From Solimonas sp036405815 (GTDB lineage: Bacteria; Pseudomonadota; Gammaproteobacteria; Nevskiales; Nevskiaceae), in NCBI GenBank assembly GCA_036405815.1, contig DASWWX010000062.1, forward strand, positions 1 through 63,021: DNA of 63,021 nucleotides. Direction: 5' to 3'. Below, piece by piece: positions 28,847 to 37,833 of the stretch. The notes beneath the pieces are model-generated. The model searched no databases, was not told the origin of the DNA, and saw nothing but the letters and a program-made list of their open reading frames with translations. Within the stretch, counting starts at the first letter, position 1; every line of letters starts with the position of its first letter. Made by a program: the position numbers and the translations under genes.

Positions 28847-31150
28847 TCAGAAACCGGAACCGAATGTGATCTGGAAGCGATCCACCTCGTCGCCGACCTG
28901 TTGATTGAGCGGGAACGCATAGCTCAAATCGAGCAGGCCGAGGAACGGTGTGAACCAGGAGAAGGAGATGCCGGCGGACTGGCGCAGGTCGGCGAACTCG
29001 AAGTCGCCCGGCTCGGCGAACACATTGCCGGTGTCGTGGAACAGCGCCATGCGCGTCGACCTGCCGTCGCTCTCCATCGGCAGCGGGATAATGAGCTGAT
29101 TCTGCACGGTGGTGCGCAGCTTGCCACCGTACGGATTGCGATTCGGCGTATCGAGCGGACCGAGCGAGCCGTCTCGATAACCACGTACCGTGCGCGGACC
29201 ACCCGCGAAGAAGTGCTCGTAAGGCGGCACGCTCTCGGTGTCGCCGTAACCATCGACGAGACCGACCGAACCCTTGACCTCAAGGAAGAACTTCCAGAAC
29301 AGCGGCACATACAACTGGCCGCGATAGCTGACGTTATAGAACGTCAGATCGCTGCCGGGCATGGCGATGTCCATGCTCAGCGAGTGCAGCGCACCGCGGC
29401 TGGCAAAGAACGTGCGGTTGCGCGTGTCGTAGCTGATGCCGGTGCGCAGCTGATAGGTCGAGAAACGGGCACCGTTCTCGACGACGAAGCGCAGCACCTC
29501 ATCCGACGTGGTGCCGGCGAAGGTCTCCAGCGCCACTTCCTCGACGCCCAGGCCCGCGCGCAGCACAACGTACTCGGACAGCGGCAGACCGTAGGTCAGA
29601 TTGGCACCGAGGATGTTCGAATTGAACCCCGACGAGAAGCGGATCACCGACTCCGACTCGCGATAGAACGCCGAGATCGTCTGGCTGACGCCGTCTTCGG
29701 TGAAGTAAGGGTCGGTCCAGGACGCATTGACCGCACGCGAGATCACATTGTTCTCGAGCGACAGGTCGAGACGATTGCCGGTCCCCAGGAAGTTGGTGTG
29801 GGTGAGCTGGCCGGTCACCAGGAAGCCCTGCGCACCGGAATAACCGACGCCGAACTGCACCGAACCCGGCGGACGCTCCTTGATCTTGAAGACGAGATCG
29901 ACCAGATCGTCGCTACCGGGCACCGGTCGTGTATCGACCTCCGCCTCCTCGACAAACGGCAGGCGCGCAAGGCGCACGCGCGAGCGCTCGACCGACGATT
30001 TCGAGAACGGCGCCGCCTCAAGCTGGCGCATCTCTCGGCGCAACGTCTCGTCATTGGTGCCGCTGTTGCCGATGAAATTGATGCGGCGTACGTAGGCGCG
30101 CTTGCCGGGCTGCACCAGATAATTGATGCCGACCTGCTTGTTCGCCTCGTCGATCTCGGGCAGCGGCGTGACCTCGGCGAAGGCGTAACCGATATCCGAC
30201 AGCGCCGCTTCGATACGGTCCGCCGAATCGGTTGCCTGCTTGCGCGAGAACGTATCGCCCGTGCGCGTCGTCGTCAGCGCTTCGAGGAAGGCCAGATTGA
30301 GGATGGTCTCGCCGGTGAACTTGCGTTCCTTGACGGTGTAGACCTCACCCTCCGTGACGTTGACGGTGATGTAGATCGATTCCTTGTCCGGCGTCAGCGC
30401 TACCTGCACGGAATCGACGTTGAACTTCAGGTAACCGCGGTCCTGGTAGTAGGACTGCAGCGCTTCCAGATCGCCGACCAGCTTCTGCTTGGAGTAGCGG
30501 TCCGAACGCTGGAACGGCATCCAGTTCGTCGCCTGCTGCGCGAATTGCTGCTTCAGCTCGTCGTCACTGAAGACGCGGTTGCCGAGCACGTTGATGTCGG
30601 TGATCTTGGTGACCTTGCCTTCCGTCACCTTGATGCCGAGCCGAACGCGATTGTTCGGCTCCTCGGTAACGGTGGTCGCGATCGCAACGTCGTAATAACC
30701 GTTGGAGTAATACTGGCGGCGCAGTTCCTGCTCCACCTGATCGACCAGTTCACGGCGGAACAGCTCGCCGTCGGCCAGGCCCAGGTCACGCAGCGACTTC
30801 TTCAGGTCGTCGCCGCCGATCTTGTCATTGCCTTCGAGCGTGAAGCTCGAAATCGCCGGGCGTTCCTCGACGATGATGACCAGCGCCGTGCCATCACGGG
30901 CCAGCTGCACATCCTGGAACAGCCCCGAGCCGTACAGCGCGCGGATCGACTGCCGCGAAATGCTGCTGTTGACGGTGTCACCCACCGACAGCGGCAGATA
31001 AGTCAGCACCGTACCGATCTCGAGGCGCTGCAGGCCCTCGGCGCGGATCTCGGAAACGGTGAAGGGCTCGAACGCGTGGGCCGGTGCGACCAGCGCGGAC
31101 GCGGCGAGCGCGGCGGCGATCGCCGTCTTTTTGAACTTGAGTCGTTTCAC
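28847..31150 (-). CDS. bamA: Outer membrane protein assembly factor BamA
   Basis: 767-aa precursor of the essential BAM insertase. Signal peptide to about residue 26, then five POTRA domains (about 27-425) and a C-terminal 16-strand barrel ending in Phe (FGSGF). VRGYRDGSLGP is the conserved VRGF/Y-type lid motif of Omp85 proteins. GTG appears to be the only reasonable start. It lies between rseP and skp. Confidence 0.96.
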   Translation of the reverse strand: MKRLKFKKTAIAAALAASALVAPAHAFEPFTVSEIRAEGLQRLEIGTVLTYLPLSVGDTVNSSISRQSIRALYGSGLFQDVQLARDGTALVIIVEERPAISSFTLEGNDKIGGDDLKKSLRDLGLADGELFRRELVDQVEQELRRQYYSNGYYDVAIATTVTEEPNNRVRLGIKVTEGKVTKITDINVLGNRVFSDDELKQQFAQQATNWMPFQRSDRYSKQKLVGDLEALQSYYQDRGYLKFNVDSVQVALTPDKESIYITVNVTEGEVYTVKERKFTGETILNLAFLEALTTTRTGDTFSRKQATDSADRIEAALSDIGYAFAEVTPLPEIDEANKQVGINYLVQPGKRAYVRRINFIGNSGTNDETLRREMRQLEAAPFSKSSVERSRVRLARLPFVEEAEVDTRPVPGSDDLVDLVFKIKERPPGSVQFGVGYSGAQGFLVTGQLTHTNFLGTGNRLDLSLENNVISRAVNASWTDPYFTEDGVSQTISAFYRESESVIRFSSGFNSNILGANLTYGLPLSEYVVLRAGLGVEEVALETFAGTTSDEVLRFVVENGARFSTYQLRTGISYDTRNRTFFASRGALHSLSMDIAMPGSDLTFYNVSYRGQLYVPLFWKFFLEVKGSVGLVDGYGDTESVPPYEHFFAGGPRTVRGYRDGSLGPLDTPNRNPYGGKLRTTVQNQLIIPLPMESDGRSTRMALFHDTGNVFAEPGDFEFADLRQSAGISFSWFTPFLGLLDLSYAFPLNQQVGDEVDRFQITFGSGF

Positions 31151-31170
31151 CGGTTGTTATCTTTCTGTGA

Positions 31171-32526
31171 TCAATTCAACAGACGCGCTATGTCGTTGTA
31201 GAACGCCAGCCCCATCAACATCACCAGCAAGGTCAGACCGATGCGCTGCCCCGCTTCCTGCACTCGTTCCGACACCGGCGACCCCTTTACCGCTTCGACG
31301 GCGTAATAGAGCAAATGACCGCCGTCCAGCACCGGCACCGGCAGCAGATTCAGCACGCCGAGGCTGACACTGACGATGGCCATGAAGCTCAGGAAGGACA
31401 CCAGTCCGATCTGCGCCGAGAAGCCCGCAACCTGCGCGATCTGGATCGGCCCGCTGACGTTCTTGACGGAAACGTCGCCGGTGATCATGCGGCCCAGCAT
31501 GCGCACCGTCAGCGACGACATGCGCCACGTCTGCGATACCGCTTCCGGAACGGCCTCGAAGGGGCCGAGCCGGTTCACGGCGCGCAAATCCTGCCACAAG
31601 TCCCCAGGGTGCGCCACGGCGGCGCCGAAGCGTCCGATCATCCGCTCGCCATCACGAACCTGACCAATGATCGCGTCCAGCGCCAGGCGCTGACCGTTAC
31701 GATCCACTTCGACGCGTACGACCTCGCCCGGATGCGCACGCAGCCAGGTCGCCCAGTGCTGCCAGGAGTCGATGGCGACGCCGTTGTAGCTGAGCAGGAG
31801 ATCGCCAGCGCGGAAACCCGCCGCATCGGCGGCCTCGCCCGGCACCACCTGATCGAGCTTGGCCGGCACCGGCGGCTGATAAGGCATCAAGCCGAGATCG
31901 TCGAACAGGAACTCCGGGTCCATGCGCACGCGGCTCAAGTCGAGCTGAACCTCGCGCGCGCTGCCGTCGGTCGTGCGCACCGACAGCGGCAGCTGGCCGC
32001 GATTCATCGCGTGATCGAGCAGTTCGGTGCGCAATTGCGTCCACTGGGGCACCGAGCGACCGGCCACGGCCAGCACCTCGTCGCCCTGCACCAGGCCCGC
32101 CGCTGCTGCTGCACTGCCGGCCGGCGGTTCGGCCAGCAGCGGCCGCAGGCCCTGCACACCGACCACGTAGACGCCCCAGTACAGCAGGATCGCGAGACCG
32201 AAATTGAAGGCCGGGCCGGCGGCGACGATCGCCATGCGCTTGCCGACCGTGGCGTTGTTGAAGGCAAGCGCGCGCTGGTCCGGCGCCACCGGCGCCTCGC
32301 GCTCGTCCAGCATCTTCACGTAGCCGCCCAGCGGGATCGCCGAAATCGTCCACTCCACGCCCTCGCGATCGCGGCGCGTCCAGATCGGCTTGCCGAAACC
32401 GATCGAGAAGCGAAGCACCTTCACGCCGCAGCGACGCGCTACCCAGTAGTGACCGTACTCGTGAAACGCCACCAGCACACCGATGGCAACGATGAACCCA
32501 CCCAGCGACCACAGAAAATCAAGCAT
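31171..32526 (-). CDS. rseP: Site-2 zinc metalloprotease RseP
   Basis: 451-aa inner-membrane protease that cuts anti-sigma-E RseA in the envelope stress response. The zinc motif HEYGH lies in the first membrane helix (near residue 22), two PDZ domains occupy the periplasmic middle, and LLPVPVLDGGH near 385 is the third ligand motif. The start overlaps the dxr stop by 8 bp. Confidence 0.95.
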   Translation of the reverse strand: MLDFLWSLGGFIVAIGVLVAFHEYGHYWVARRCGVKVLRFSIGFGKPIWTRRDREGVEWTISAIPLGGYVKMLDEREAPVAPDQRALAFNNATVGKRMAIVAAGPAFNFGLAILLYWGVYVVGVQGLRPLLAEPPAGSAAAAAGLVQGDEVLAVAGRSVPQWTQLRTELLDHAMNRGQLPLSVRTTDGSAREVQLDLSRVRMDPEFLFDDLGLMPYQPPVPAKLDQVVPGEAADAAGFRAGDLLLSYNGVAIDSWQHWATWLRAHPGEVVRVEVDRNGQRLALDAIIGQVRDGERMIGRFGAAVAHPGDLWQDLRAVNRLGPFEAVPEAVSQTWRMSSLTVRMLGRMITGDVSVKNVSGPIQIAQVAGFSAQIGLVSFLSFMAIVSVSLGVLNLLPVPVLDGGHLLYYAVEAVKGSPVSERVQEAGQRIGLTLLVMLMGLAFYNDIARLLN

Positions 32527-33703
32527 TCACGAACTCTCCGGCACGCTGACGTGCCCAGCGGTCCACCGCCAGCACGCCATCCAGGTCGGTGGCGGCGGGC
32601 AGCGTCTCGCGCTCGGCGGCATTGAGGGTCGATTCGATCACGCGGGCGATACCGGTATAGCGCAAGTTCCCTTCGAGGAAGGCTTGGACAGCGACTTCGT
32701 TCGCCGCGTTCAACACATTCGGTGCCGCACCACCCCGGCGCAGCGCCGCGCGCGCCAGGGCCAGGCAGGGGAAGCGGTTCAGGTCCGGCGCCTCGAAGCG
32801 GAAACGCCCCAGCGCCGCCAGATCCAGACCGCCGACGCCGGACTCCCAACGCTCCGGCCAGGCCAGAGCATGCGCGATCGGCACCCGCATGTCCGGCTGG
32901 CCGAGCTGCGCCAGCATCGAGCCGTCGCAGTACTCGACGATCGAATGGATCGCGCTTTCGGGATGGATCACCACATCGAGCCGGTCTTCCGTCAGCGCAT
33001 ACAGCACGGCCGCCTCGATCAGCTCCAGCCCCTTGTTCATCATCGTCGCCGAATCGACCGAGATCTTCGGCCCCATGACCCAGTTCGGATGACGCACCGC
33101 CTGCGCTGGCGTCACCGTTTCCAGCTCGGTCAGCGGCGTCTCGCGGAACGGGCCGCCGGACGCGGTCAGGATCAAGCGGCTGACCCCGGCTGGCGCCTGG
33201 CCGCAGCGGCTGCCGCCGGGCAGACACTGGAAGATCGCGTTGTGTTCGGAATCGATCGGGATCAACGTGGCGCCGTGCGCGGCCGCAGCGTGCATCAGCA
33301 AGGCGCCAGCCATCACCAGCGGTTCCTTGTTGGCGATCAGTACGCGCTTGCCGGCGCGCACCGCGGCCAGCGTCGGCATCAGCCCCACCGCACCGACGAT
33401 CGCCGACATCACCTGATCGGCATCCGGATGCGCGGCCAGCTCATCAAGCGCCTGCGCGCCGCCGTCGACCCGCGTCGCGACACCGGCGTTACGCAGGCGC
33501 TGCGCAAGCTGGCGCGCGGCGGCCTCGTCGGCCATCGCAGCGTACGCCGGTTGGAATTCCTGACAGAGCGCAAACAGGCCTTCGACATCACGGTGAGCGG
33601 TCAGCGCCAGCGCCGTCAGGCGCTGCGGATGGCGCCGCACCAGATCGAGGGTATTGCGGCCGATGGTCCCGGTCGCGCCCAGCACCACCAGCCGGCTGCT
33701 CAC
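32519..33703 (-). CDS. dxr: 1-deoxy-D-xylulose 5-phosphate reductoisomerase
   Basis: 394 aa from the GTG at 33703, which overlaps the cdsA stop (GTGA). Makes MEP, the second step of the MEP isoprenoid pathway. The NADPH motif VLGATGTIGRNTLDLV, ANKEPLVMAG, the metal site in PIDSEHNAIFQCL, ASGGPFRE and MMNKGLELIEA are all present. The reported frame extends upstream, but that part runs inside cdsA in another frame. Confidence 0.96.
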   Translation of the reverse strand: MSSRLVVLGATGTIGRNTLDLVRRHPQRLTALALTAHRDVEGLFALCQEFQPAYAAMADEAAARQLAQRLRNAGVATRVDGGAQALDELAAHPDADQVMSAIVGAVGLMPTLAAVRAGKRVLIANKEPLVMAGALLMHAAAAHGATLIPIDSEHNAIFQCLPGGSRCGQAPAGVSRLILTASGGPFRETPLTELETVTPAQAVRHPNWVMGPKISVDSATMMNKGLELIEAAVLYALTEDRLDVVIHPESAIHSIVEYCDGSMLAQLGQPDMRVPIAHALAWPERWESGVGGLDLAALGRFRFEAPDLNRFPCLALARAALRRGGAAPNVLNAANEVAVQAFLEGNLRYTGIARVIESTLNAAERETLPAATDLDGVLAVDRWARQRAGEFVNA

Positions 33704-34527
33704 AGGTCGAGCAGAATCAGGCCCAGCGCCATGACCGGCGCCGCCGCGAGAATGCTGTCGACGCGGTCGAGAATGCCGCCATGCCCAGGCAGGATCGTGC
33801 CACTGTCCTTGATGCCGGCAACCCGCTTGAACATCGACTCGGTGAGATCTCCGACGATGGAGACCACGGCCACCACCAGCGACAACGCCAGCAGCCAGAG
33901 CAGCGCGCCACTGTTGGTGACGGAAAACGCGTAGACACCCGCGGTCAAGGTCCAGGCCGCGCATAGCAGCAGCCCGCCGACCGCGCCCTCCACGGTCTTG
34001 CCCGGCGAGATACCCGGCGCCAGCTTGTGCCTGCCGAAGTTGCGGCCGGCCAGATACGCGCCGGTGTCGGCAGCGAACACGAGGAACAGCAGGAACAACA
34101 GCCGGTAGACGCCATCGGCCATCGCGTGCAGCGTCGCCAGCGCCAGCAGCGTCGAGACGATCAGCAGCAGCCCCAGCAGGCCCATCGCCCAGCGCGGCGG
34201 CGGATGGCGCTGCAGGTTGCCCGGAAAGCCGGGGAACAGCAGCGGCACCAGCACCCACCACAGCGTCGCGGCCCCCAGCAGCCACGGCAACCAGAGCGCG
34301 CGCTGCGGCAGATACCATGCTGTCGCCAGCAGGGCACCGGTCAATGCCGCGTAGGCATATCGCGGCGCACGCGCGGCACCGAAGGCCATCAGACCGGTCC
34401 ACTCCCAGGCGATCAGCAGACCGGCCAGGCTCAACACGCCATAGAGCAGATTCGTCGGCACAAACCAGACCAGGGCCAGCAGCAGCGGCAGCAGCACGAG
34501 TGCCGTAATGACGCGCTGGATCAACAT
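33700..34527 (-). CDS. cdsA: Phosphatidate cytidylyltransferase
   Basis: 275 aa, about eight membrane helices. Makes CDP-diacylglycerol from phosphatidate and CTP, the precursor used by PssA in this same region. The CDS signature is the segment from SMFKRVAGIKDSGTILPGHG to ILDRVDS near the C-terminus. The ATG at 34527 lies 2 nt after the uppS stop. Confidence 0.95.
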   Translation of the reverse strand: MLIQRVITALVLLPLLLALVWFVPTNLLYGVLSLAGLLIAWEWTGLMAFGAARAPRYAYAALTGALLATAWYLPQRALWLPWLLGAATLWWVLVPLLFPGFPGNLQRHPPPRWAMGLLGLLLIVSTLLALATLHAMADGVYRLLFLLFLVFAADTGAYLAGRNFGRHKLAPGISPGKTVEGAVGGLLLCAAWTLTAGVYAFSVTNSGALLWLLALSLVVAVVSIVGDLTESMFKRVAGIKDSGTILPGHGGILDRVDSILAAAPVMALGLILLDL

Positions 34528-34529
34528 GC

Positions 34530-35249
34530 TCAGGCCGCTTCCGGAACGCGACCGAAACGACGCTCGCGGCCGGCGTACCAGCGCAGCGCCTCGAGCATGT
34601 GATCGCCGTCGAAATCCGGCCACAGCGTGTCGCTGAAATAAAGCTCGGTGTAGGCCAGCTGCCACAGCAGGAAGTTACTGATGCGACGCTCGCCGCCGGT
34701 GCGGATCAGCAGATCCGGCGCCGGCACGCCCTGCGTCGACAGGCGGCTTTCGATGGCCTCGACCGTGATCGGCTCGCCAGCGGACGCCGCGCGCTGGGCG
34801 GCCTGCACAATGTCCCACTGCCCGCCGTAGCCGACCGCGATCAGCAGCGTCAGACCGGCATTGCCGACCGTGAGCGCCTCCGCCTGGCGCATTGCCTCGC
34901 GCAACTCGGCCGGGAAATCATCGTGCTGGCCGATGAACAGCACGCGGATGTTGTTCTTGTGCAACGTCTTCACTTCGCGTGCCAGCGTCGAGGCGAACAG
35001 CTGCATCAGCAGCTTGACCTCGGTCTCCGGGCGCTGCCAGTTCTCCTGCGAAAACGCGAACAGCGTCAGCGCGGTGACGCCGGCCTCGCCGGCCGCGCGC
35101 ACCACGCGACGAACCGTCTTGACCCCGGCGCGATGACCCATGGGCCGCGGCTGCCCGCGCGCCGCCGCCCAGCGACCGTTGCCATCCATGATGATGGCGA
35201 CGTGCCGGGGCACCGGCTGCAGCGGCAGCGAAGGCGGCTTCTGGGTCAT
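34530..35249 (-). CDS. uppS: Di-trans,poly-cis-undecaprenyl-diphosphate synthase
   Basis: 239-aa cis-prenyltransferase making the C55 lipid carrier for peptidoglycan and O-antigen. IIMDGNGRWA near residue 20 has the catalytic Asp; GHRAGVKTVR and RTGGERRISNFLLWQLAYTE bind diphosphate. It lies between frr and cdsA. Confidence 0.96.
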   Translation of the reverse strand: MTQKPPSLPLQPVPRHVAIIMDGNGRWAAARGQPRPMGHRAGVKTVRRVVRAAGEAGVTALTLFAFSQENWQRPETEVKLLMQLFASTLAREVKTLHKNNIRVLFIGQHDDFPAELREAMRQAEALTVGNAGLTLLIAVGYGGQWDIVQAAQRAASAGEPITVEAIESRLSTQGVPAPDLLIRTGGERRISNFLLWQLAYTELYFSDTLWPDFDGDHMLEALRWYAGRERRFGRVPEAA

Positions 35250-35264
35250 GCGCGGAACGCCGTC

Positions 35265-35822
35265 TTACATCGACAGCAGTTCCTTCTCCTTGACGGCCGC
35301 CGCCTCATCGACCTTAGCGACGAACTGATCGGTCAGCTTCTGGATATCGGCTTCGCCGCGCTTCACATCGTCGGCGCCGATCTGCTTGTTCTTCTCCAGA
35401 TCCTTGATCGCCTGGTTGGCATCGCGGCGCACACCGCGGATCGCGACCTTGGCATTCTCGGCCTCGCCCTTGACGACCTTGACCAGGTCGCGGCGACGTT
35501 CCTCGGTCAGCGGCGGCATGATGATGCGGATGATCTGGCCGGCCGTGTTCGGATTCAGGCCCAGGTCCGAGGTCATGATCGCCTTCTCGATCGCCGACAC
35601 CATGCCCTTGTCCCAGGCCTGGATGCTAATCGTGCGCGCATCCTCGACGGTGACCTGCGCGGCCTGCGAGATCGGCACTTCCGAGCCGTAGTAATCCACA
35701 CGCACGTGATCCAGCAGCGCGGCGTTGGCGCGGCCGGTACGCAACTTGACGAGCTCGGCCTTCAACGCGTCCACGCACTTCTGCATGCGCGTGGTCGTAT
35801 CGTTCTTGATCGGGTTCAACAT
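35265..35822 (-). CDS. frr: Ribosome recycling factor
   Basis: 185 aa, normal length. Helix-bundle factor that, with EF-G, splits post-termination ribosomes. The ends KLRTGRANAALLDHVRVDYYG and DLEKNKQIGADDVKRGEADIQ are typical. 27 bp after pyrH. Confidence 0.97.
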   Translation of the reverse strand: MLNPIKNDTTTRMQKCVDALKAELVKLRTGRANAALLDHVRVDYYGSEVPISQAAQVTVEDARTISIQAWDKGMVSAIEKAIMTSDLGLNPNTAGQIIRIIMPPLTEERRRDLVKVVKGEAENAKVAIRGVRRDANQAIKDLEKNKQIGADDVKRGEADIQKLTDQFVAKVDEAAAVKEKELLSM

Positions 35823-35849
35823 CGCTTCACTCCCTGGTTCTGGCCGGCT

Positions 35850-36575
35850 TCAGCGGTAGACCCGCGTGCCGATCGTTTCGTCGCCCATGACGATCTTCAT
35901 CAGCGCGCCGGCGCGATCCATGTCGTAGACCCGCAGCTTCATGCCATGGTCACGGCACAACACCATCGCGGTCTGGTCCATCACGGCCAGCCGCTTGCCC
36001 AGCGCTTCGTCGTAGGTCAGTTCGTCGTACTTCTTCGCCGCCTTGTCCTTCTTCGGGTCGGCGGTGTAAATGCCGTCGACCTTGGTCGCCTTCAGCATCA
36101 GGTCGGCGTTGATCTCGACCGCGCGCAGCGCCGCCGCCGAGTCTGTGGTGAAGAACGGATTGCCGGTGCCGGCGGAGAAGATCAGCACGCGCCCCTTCTC
36201 GAGGTGACGCACCGCGCGGCGGCGAATGAAGTCCTCGCAGACCTCGTTGATGCGCAGCGCCGACTGCACGCGCGCCTGCAGGCCGATGCGTTCGATCCAG
36301 TCCTGGATCGCCAGCGCGTTGATGACCGTGGCCAGCATGCCCATCTGGTCACCGGTGACGCGGTCCATGCCAGCGCGGGCCAGACCCTCGCCGCGGAAGA
36401 TGTTGCCGCCGCCGACCACCAGCGCGACCTGCACCCCGGCATCGACGATGCCCTTGACCTCCTGCGCCAGCGCGCTCATCACGGCCGGCGAGATGCCGAA
36501 ACCCTGATCCCCCATCAAAGCCTCGCCGCTGAGCTTCAGCAGAATGCGCTTATAGGCTGGAACAGAGGTGCTCAT
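35850..36575 (-). CDS. pyrH: UMP kinase
   Basis: 241-aa amino-acid-kinase-fold enzyme phosphorylating UMP to UDP. LKLSGEALMG, VVGGGNIFRG, GTGNPFFTTDSAAALRA and the C-terminal MGDETIGT are conserved. First gene after the tsf terminator and probably the start of the pyrH-frr-uppS-cdsA-dxr-rseP-bamA-skp transcript. Confidence 0.97.
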   Translation of the reverse strand: MSTSVPAYKRILLKLSGEALMGDQGFGISPAVMSALAQEVKGIVDAGVQVALVVGGGNIFRGEGLARAGMDRVTGDQMGMLATVINALAIQDWIERIGLQARVQSALRINEVCEDFIRRRAVRHLEKGRVLIFSAGTGNPFFTTDSAAALRAVEINADLMLKATKVDGIYTADPKKDKAAKKYDELTYDEALGKRLAVMDQTAMVLCRDHGMKLRVYDMDRAGALMKIVMGDETIGTRVYR

Positions 36576-36617
36576 AGATACCTGCGCTGACTCGCCTGAC
36601 CGGTCCGAACGTCACCT

Positions 36618-36645
36618 AAAAGAAGGCCCCGTTTCCGGGGCCTTC
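36618..36645 (-). terminator. Intrinsic terminator after tsf
   Basis: Perfect 10-bp stem (36622-36631/36636-36645) with a 4-nt loop, followed on the minus strand by TTTT. It ends the rpsB-tsf transcript 35 bp after the tsf stop. Confidence 0.9.
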
Positions 36646-36680
36646 ACGGTACCGCGTAACTGCCGGAAGTTTAACGCAGT

Positions 36681-37727
36681 TCAGGCCTTGATGCCGGCCT
36701 GCGCCATGACTTCCGCGGCGAAATCGACCTGCTGCTTTTCAATGCCCTCGCCGACCTGGAAACGCACGAAGCGCGCAACCTTGGCCTTCTTGGCTGCCAG
36801 CAGCTTCTCGACGGTCTCGTCGTTGCTCTTGACGAACACCTGGCCAAGCAGCGTGATCTCGCCAGTGAACTTCTTGACCTTGCCGTCGACCATCTTGGCG
36901 AGGATCTCGGCCGGCTTCGGCTTGAAGCCGCCGCCAAGCTTCTTCTTGATCGTCGCGTAGTCGTCGTCCCAGCCCTTCTTGTCGTCGTCGGACAGGCCGT
37001 CGTAGACGCCGTTCTGCTTCTCGGCATCCATCTCCGCGATCGCGCCAGCCAGCTTGTCGGACTCGGCCTTGGCGTCGGTCTGTTCCTGGGCCACGGTGGC
37101 CTCGATCACCTTGCGCTCGGCCTCGATGGCCTCGGCCGGAATCTCGGCGCTGCTCAGATAACGCGGGTTCATCGCCGCGATGTGCATCGCGAGATCCTTG
37201 GCCAGTTCCTCGTCGCCGGCTTCCAGCGCGACGATGACGCCGATCTTGTCGCCCGGGTGCAGGTACTTGACGATCGGGCCGGCGGCCTTGGAGACGACCT
37301 CGAAACGACGGATCGTCATGTTCTCGCCGAGCTTGGCGATCAGGCCGCGGCGACGCTCTTCCAGCGTCTCGCTGCCGGCCTTGAGCGCGACCAGCGCCTC
37401 GAGGTTCGCCGGCTTGCTGGCCAGCGCCGCGTCGGCCGCGGCCTGGGCCAGGCCGCGGAACTCGTCGCCCTTGGCGACGAAGTCGGTCTCGGAGGTCAGC
37501 TCGACGATGGCGATGGCGTCGCCGCCGGCGGCAACCGCCAGCACGCCTTCGGCCGCCGTGCGGCTGGCCTTCTTGTCGGCCTTGGCCGCGCCATCCATGC
37601 GCAGCTTCTCGGCGGCCTTTTCGAGGTCGCCGCCGGTGGCTTCGAGGGCCTTCTTGCAGTCGCCCATGCCGGCGCCGGTGCGCTCACGCAGTTCTTTCAC
37701 CAGCGCAGCAGTAACTGGAGTACTCAT
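36681..37727 (-). CDS. tsf: Elongation factor Ts with an extra coiled-coil segment
   Basis: 348 aa, against about 280-295 in most gammaproteobacteria. EF-Ts exchanges GDP on EF-Tu. The UBA-like N-terminus (VKELRERTGAGMGDCKKAL) and the core contact TSETDFVAK (about 78-86) are normal, as is the C-terminus RFQVGEGIEKQQVDFAAEV. The extra length is one block at about residues 214-269, lying where the E. coli protein has the short turn of its coiled-coil arm. The block is acidic with SDDDKKGWDDDY. The reading frame is intact. Confidence 0.96.
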   Translation of the reverse strand: MSTPVTAALVKELRERTGAGMGDCKKALEATGGDLEKAAEKLRMDGAAKADKKASRTAAEGVLAVAAGGDAIAIVELTSETDFVAKGDEFRGLAQAAADAALASKPANLEALVALKAGSETLEERRRGLIAKLGENMTIRRFEVVSKAAGPIVKYLHPGDKIGVIVALEAGDEELAKDLAMHIAAMNPRYLSSAEIPAEAIEAERKVIEATVAQEQTDAKAESDKLAGAIAEMDAEKQNGVYDGLSDDDKKGWDDDYATIKKKLGGGFKPKPAEILAKMVDGKVKKFTGEITLLGQVFVKSNDETVEKLLAAKKAKVARFVRFQVGEGIEKQQVDFAAEVMAQAGIKA

Positions 37728-37794
37728 AACAAATAAATTCCGTTAGTTACGCGACCTTCCTCAAGTGAAGGGCACGTTGGGGGAATGACCGGAA

Positions 37795-37822
37795 GCGCCG
37801 CCGCGGGCCACCGCGGCGGCGC
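37795..37822 (-). other. Strong hairpin between rpsB and tsf
   Basis: Perfect 12-bp GC stem (37795-37806/37811-37822) with a 4-nt loop, 11 bp after the rpsB stop. No U-tract follows on the minus strand. It may cause partial termination or mark an RNA-processing or stability site between the two genes. Confidence 0.7.
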
Positions 37823-37833
37823 TACCAACGGCT

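Noticed and set aside
28820..31201. A 793-codon open frame antisense to bamA
   Set aside because: Shadow of bamA codon usage; no signal peptide, domain or ribosome-binding site.
36681..37727. Frameshift or gene fusion as the cause of the long EF-Ts
   Set aside because: Both flanks align with the normal protein in the same frame and the insert has no stop or domain boundary; an in-frame insertion is simpler.
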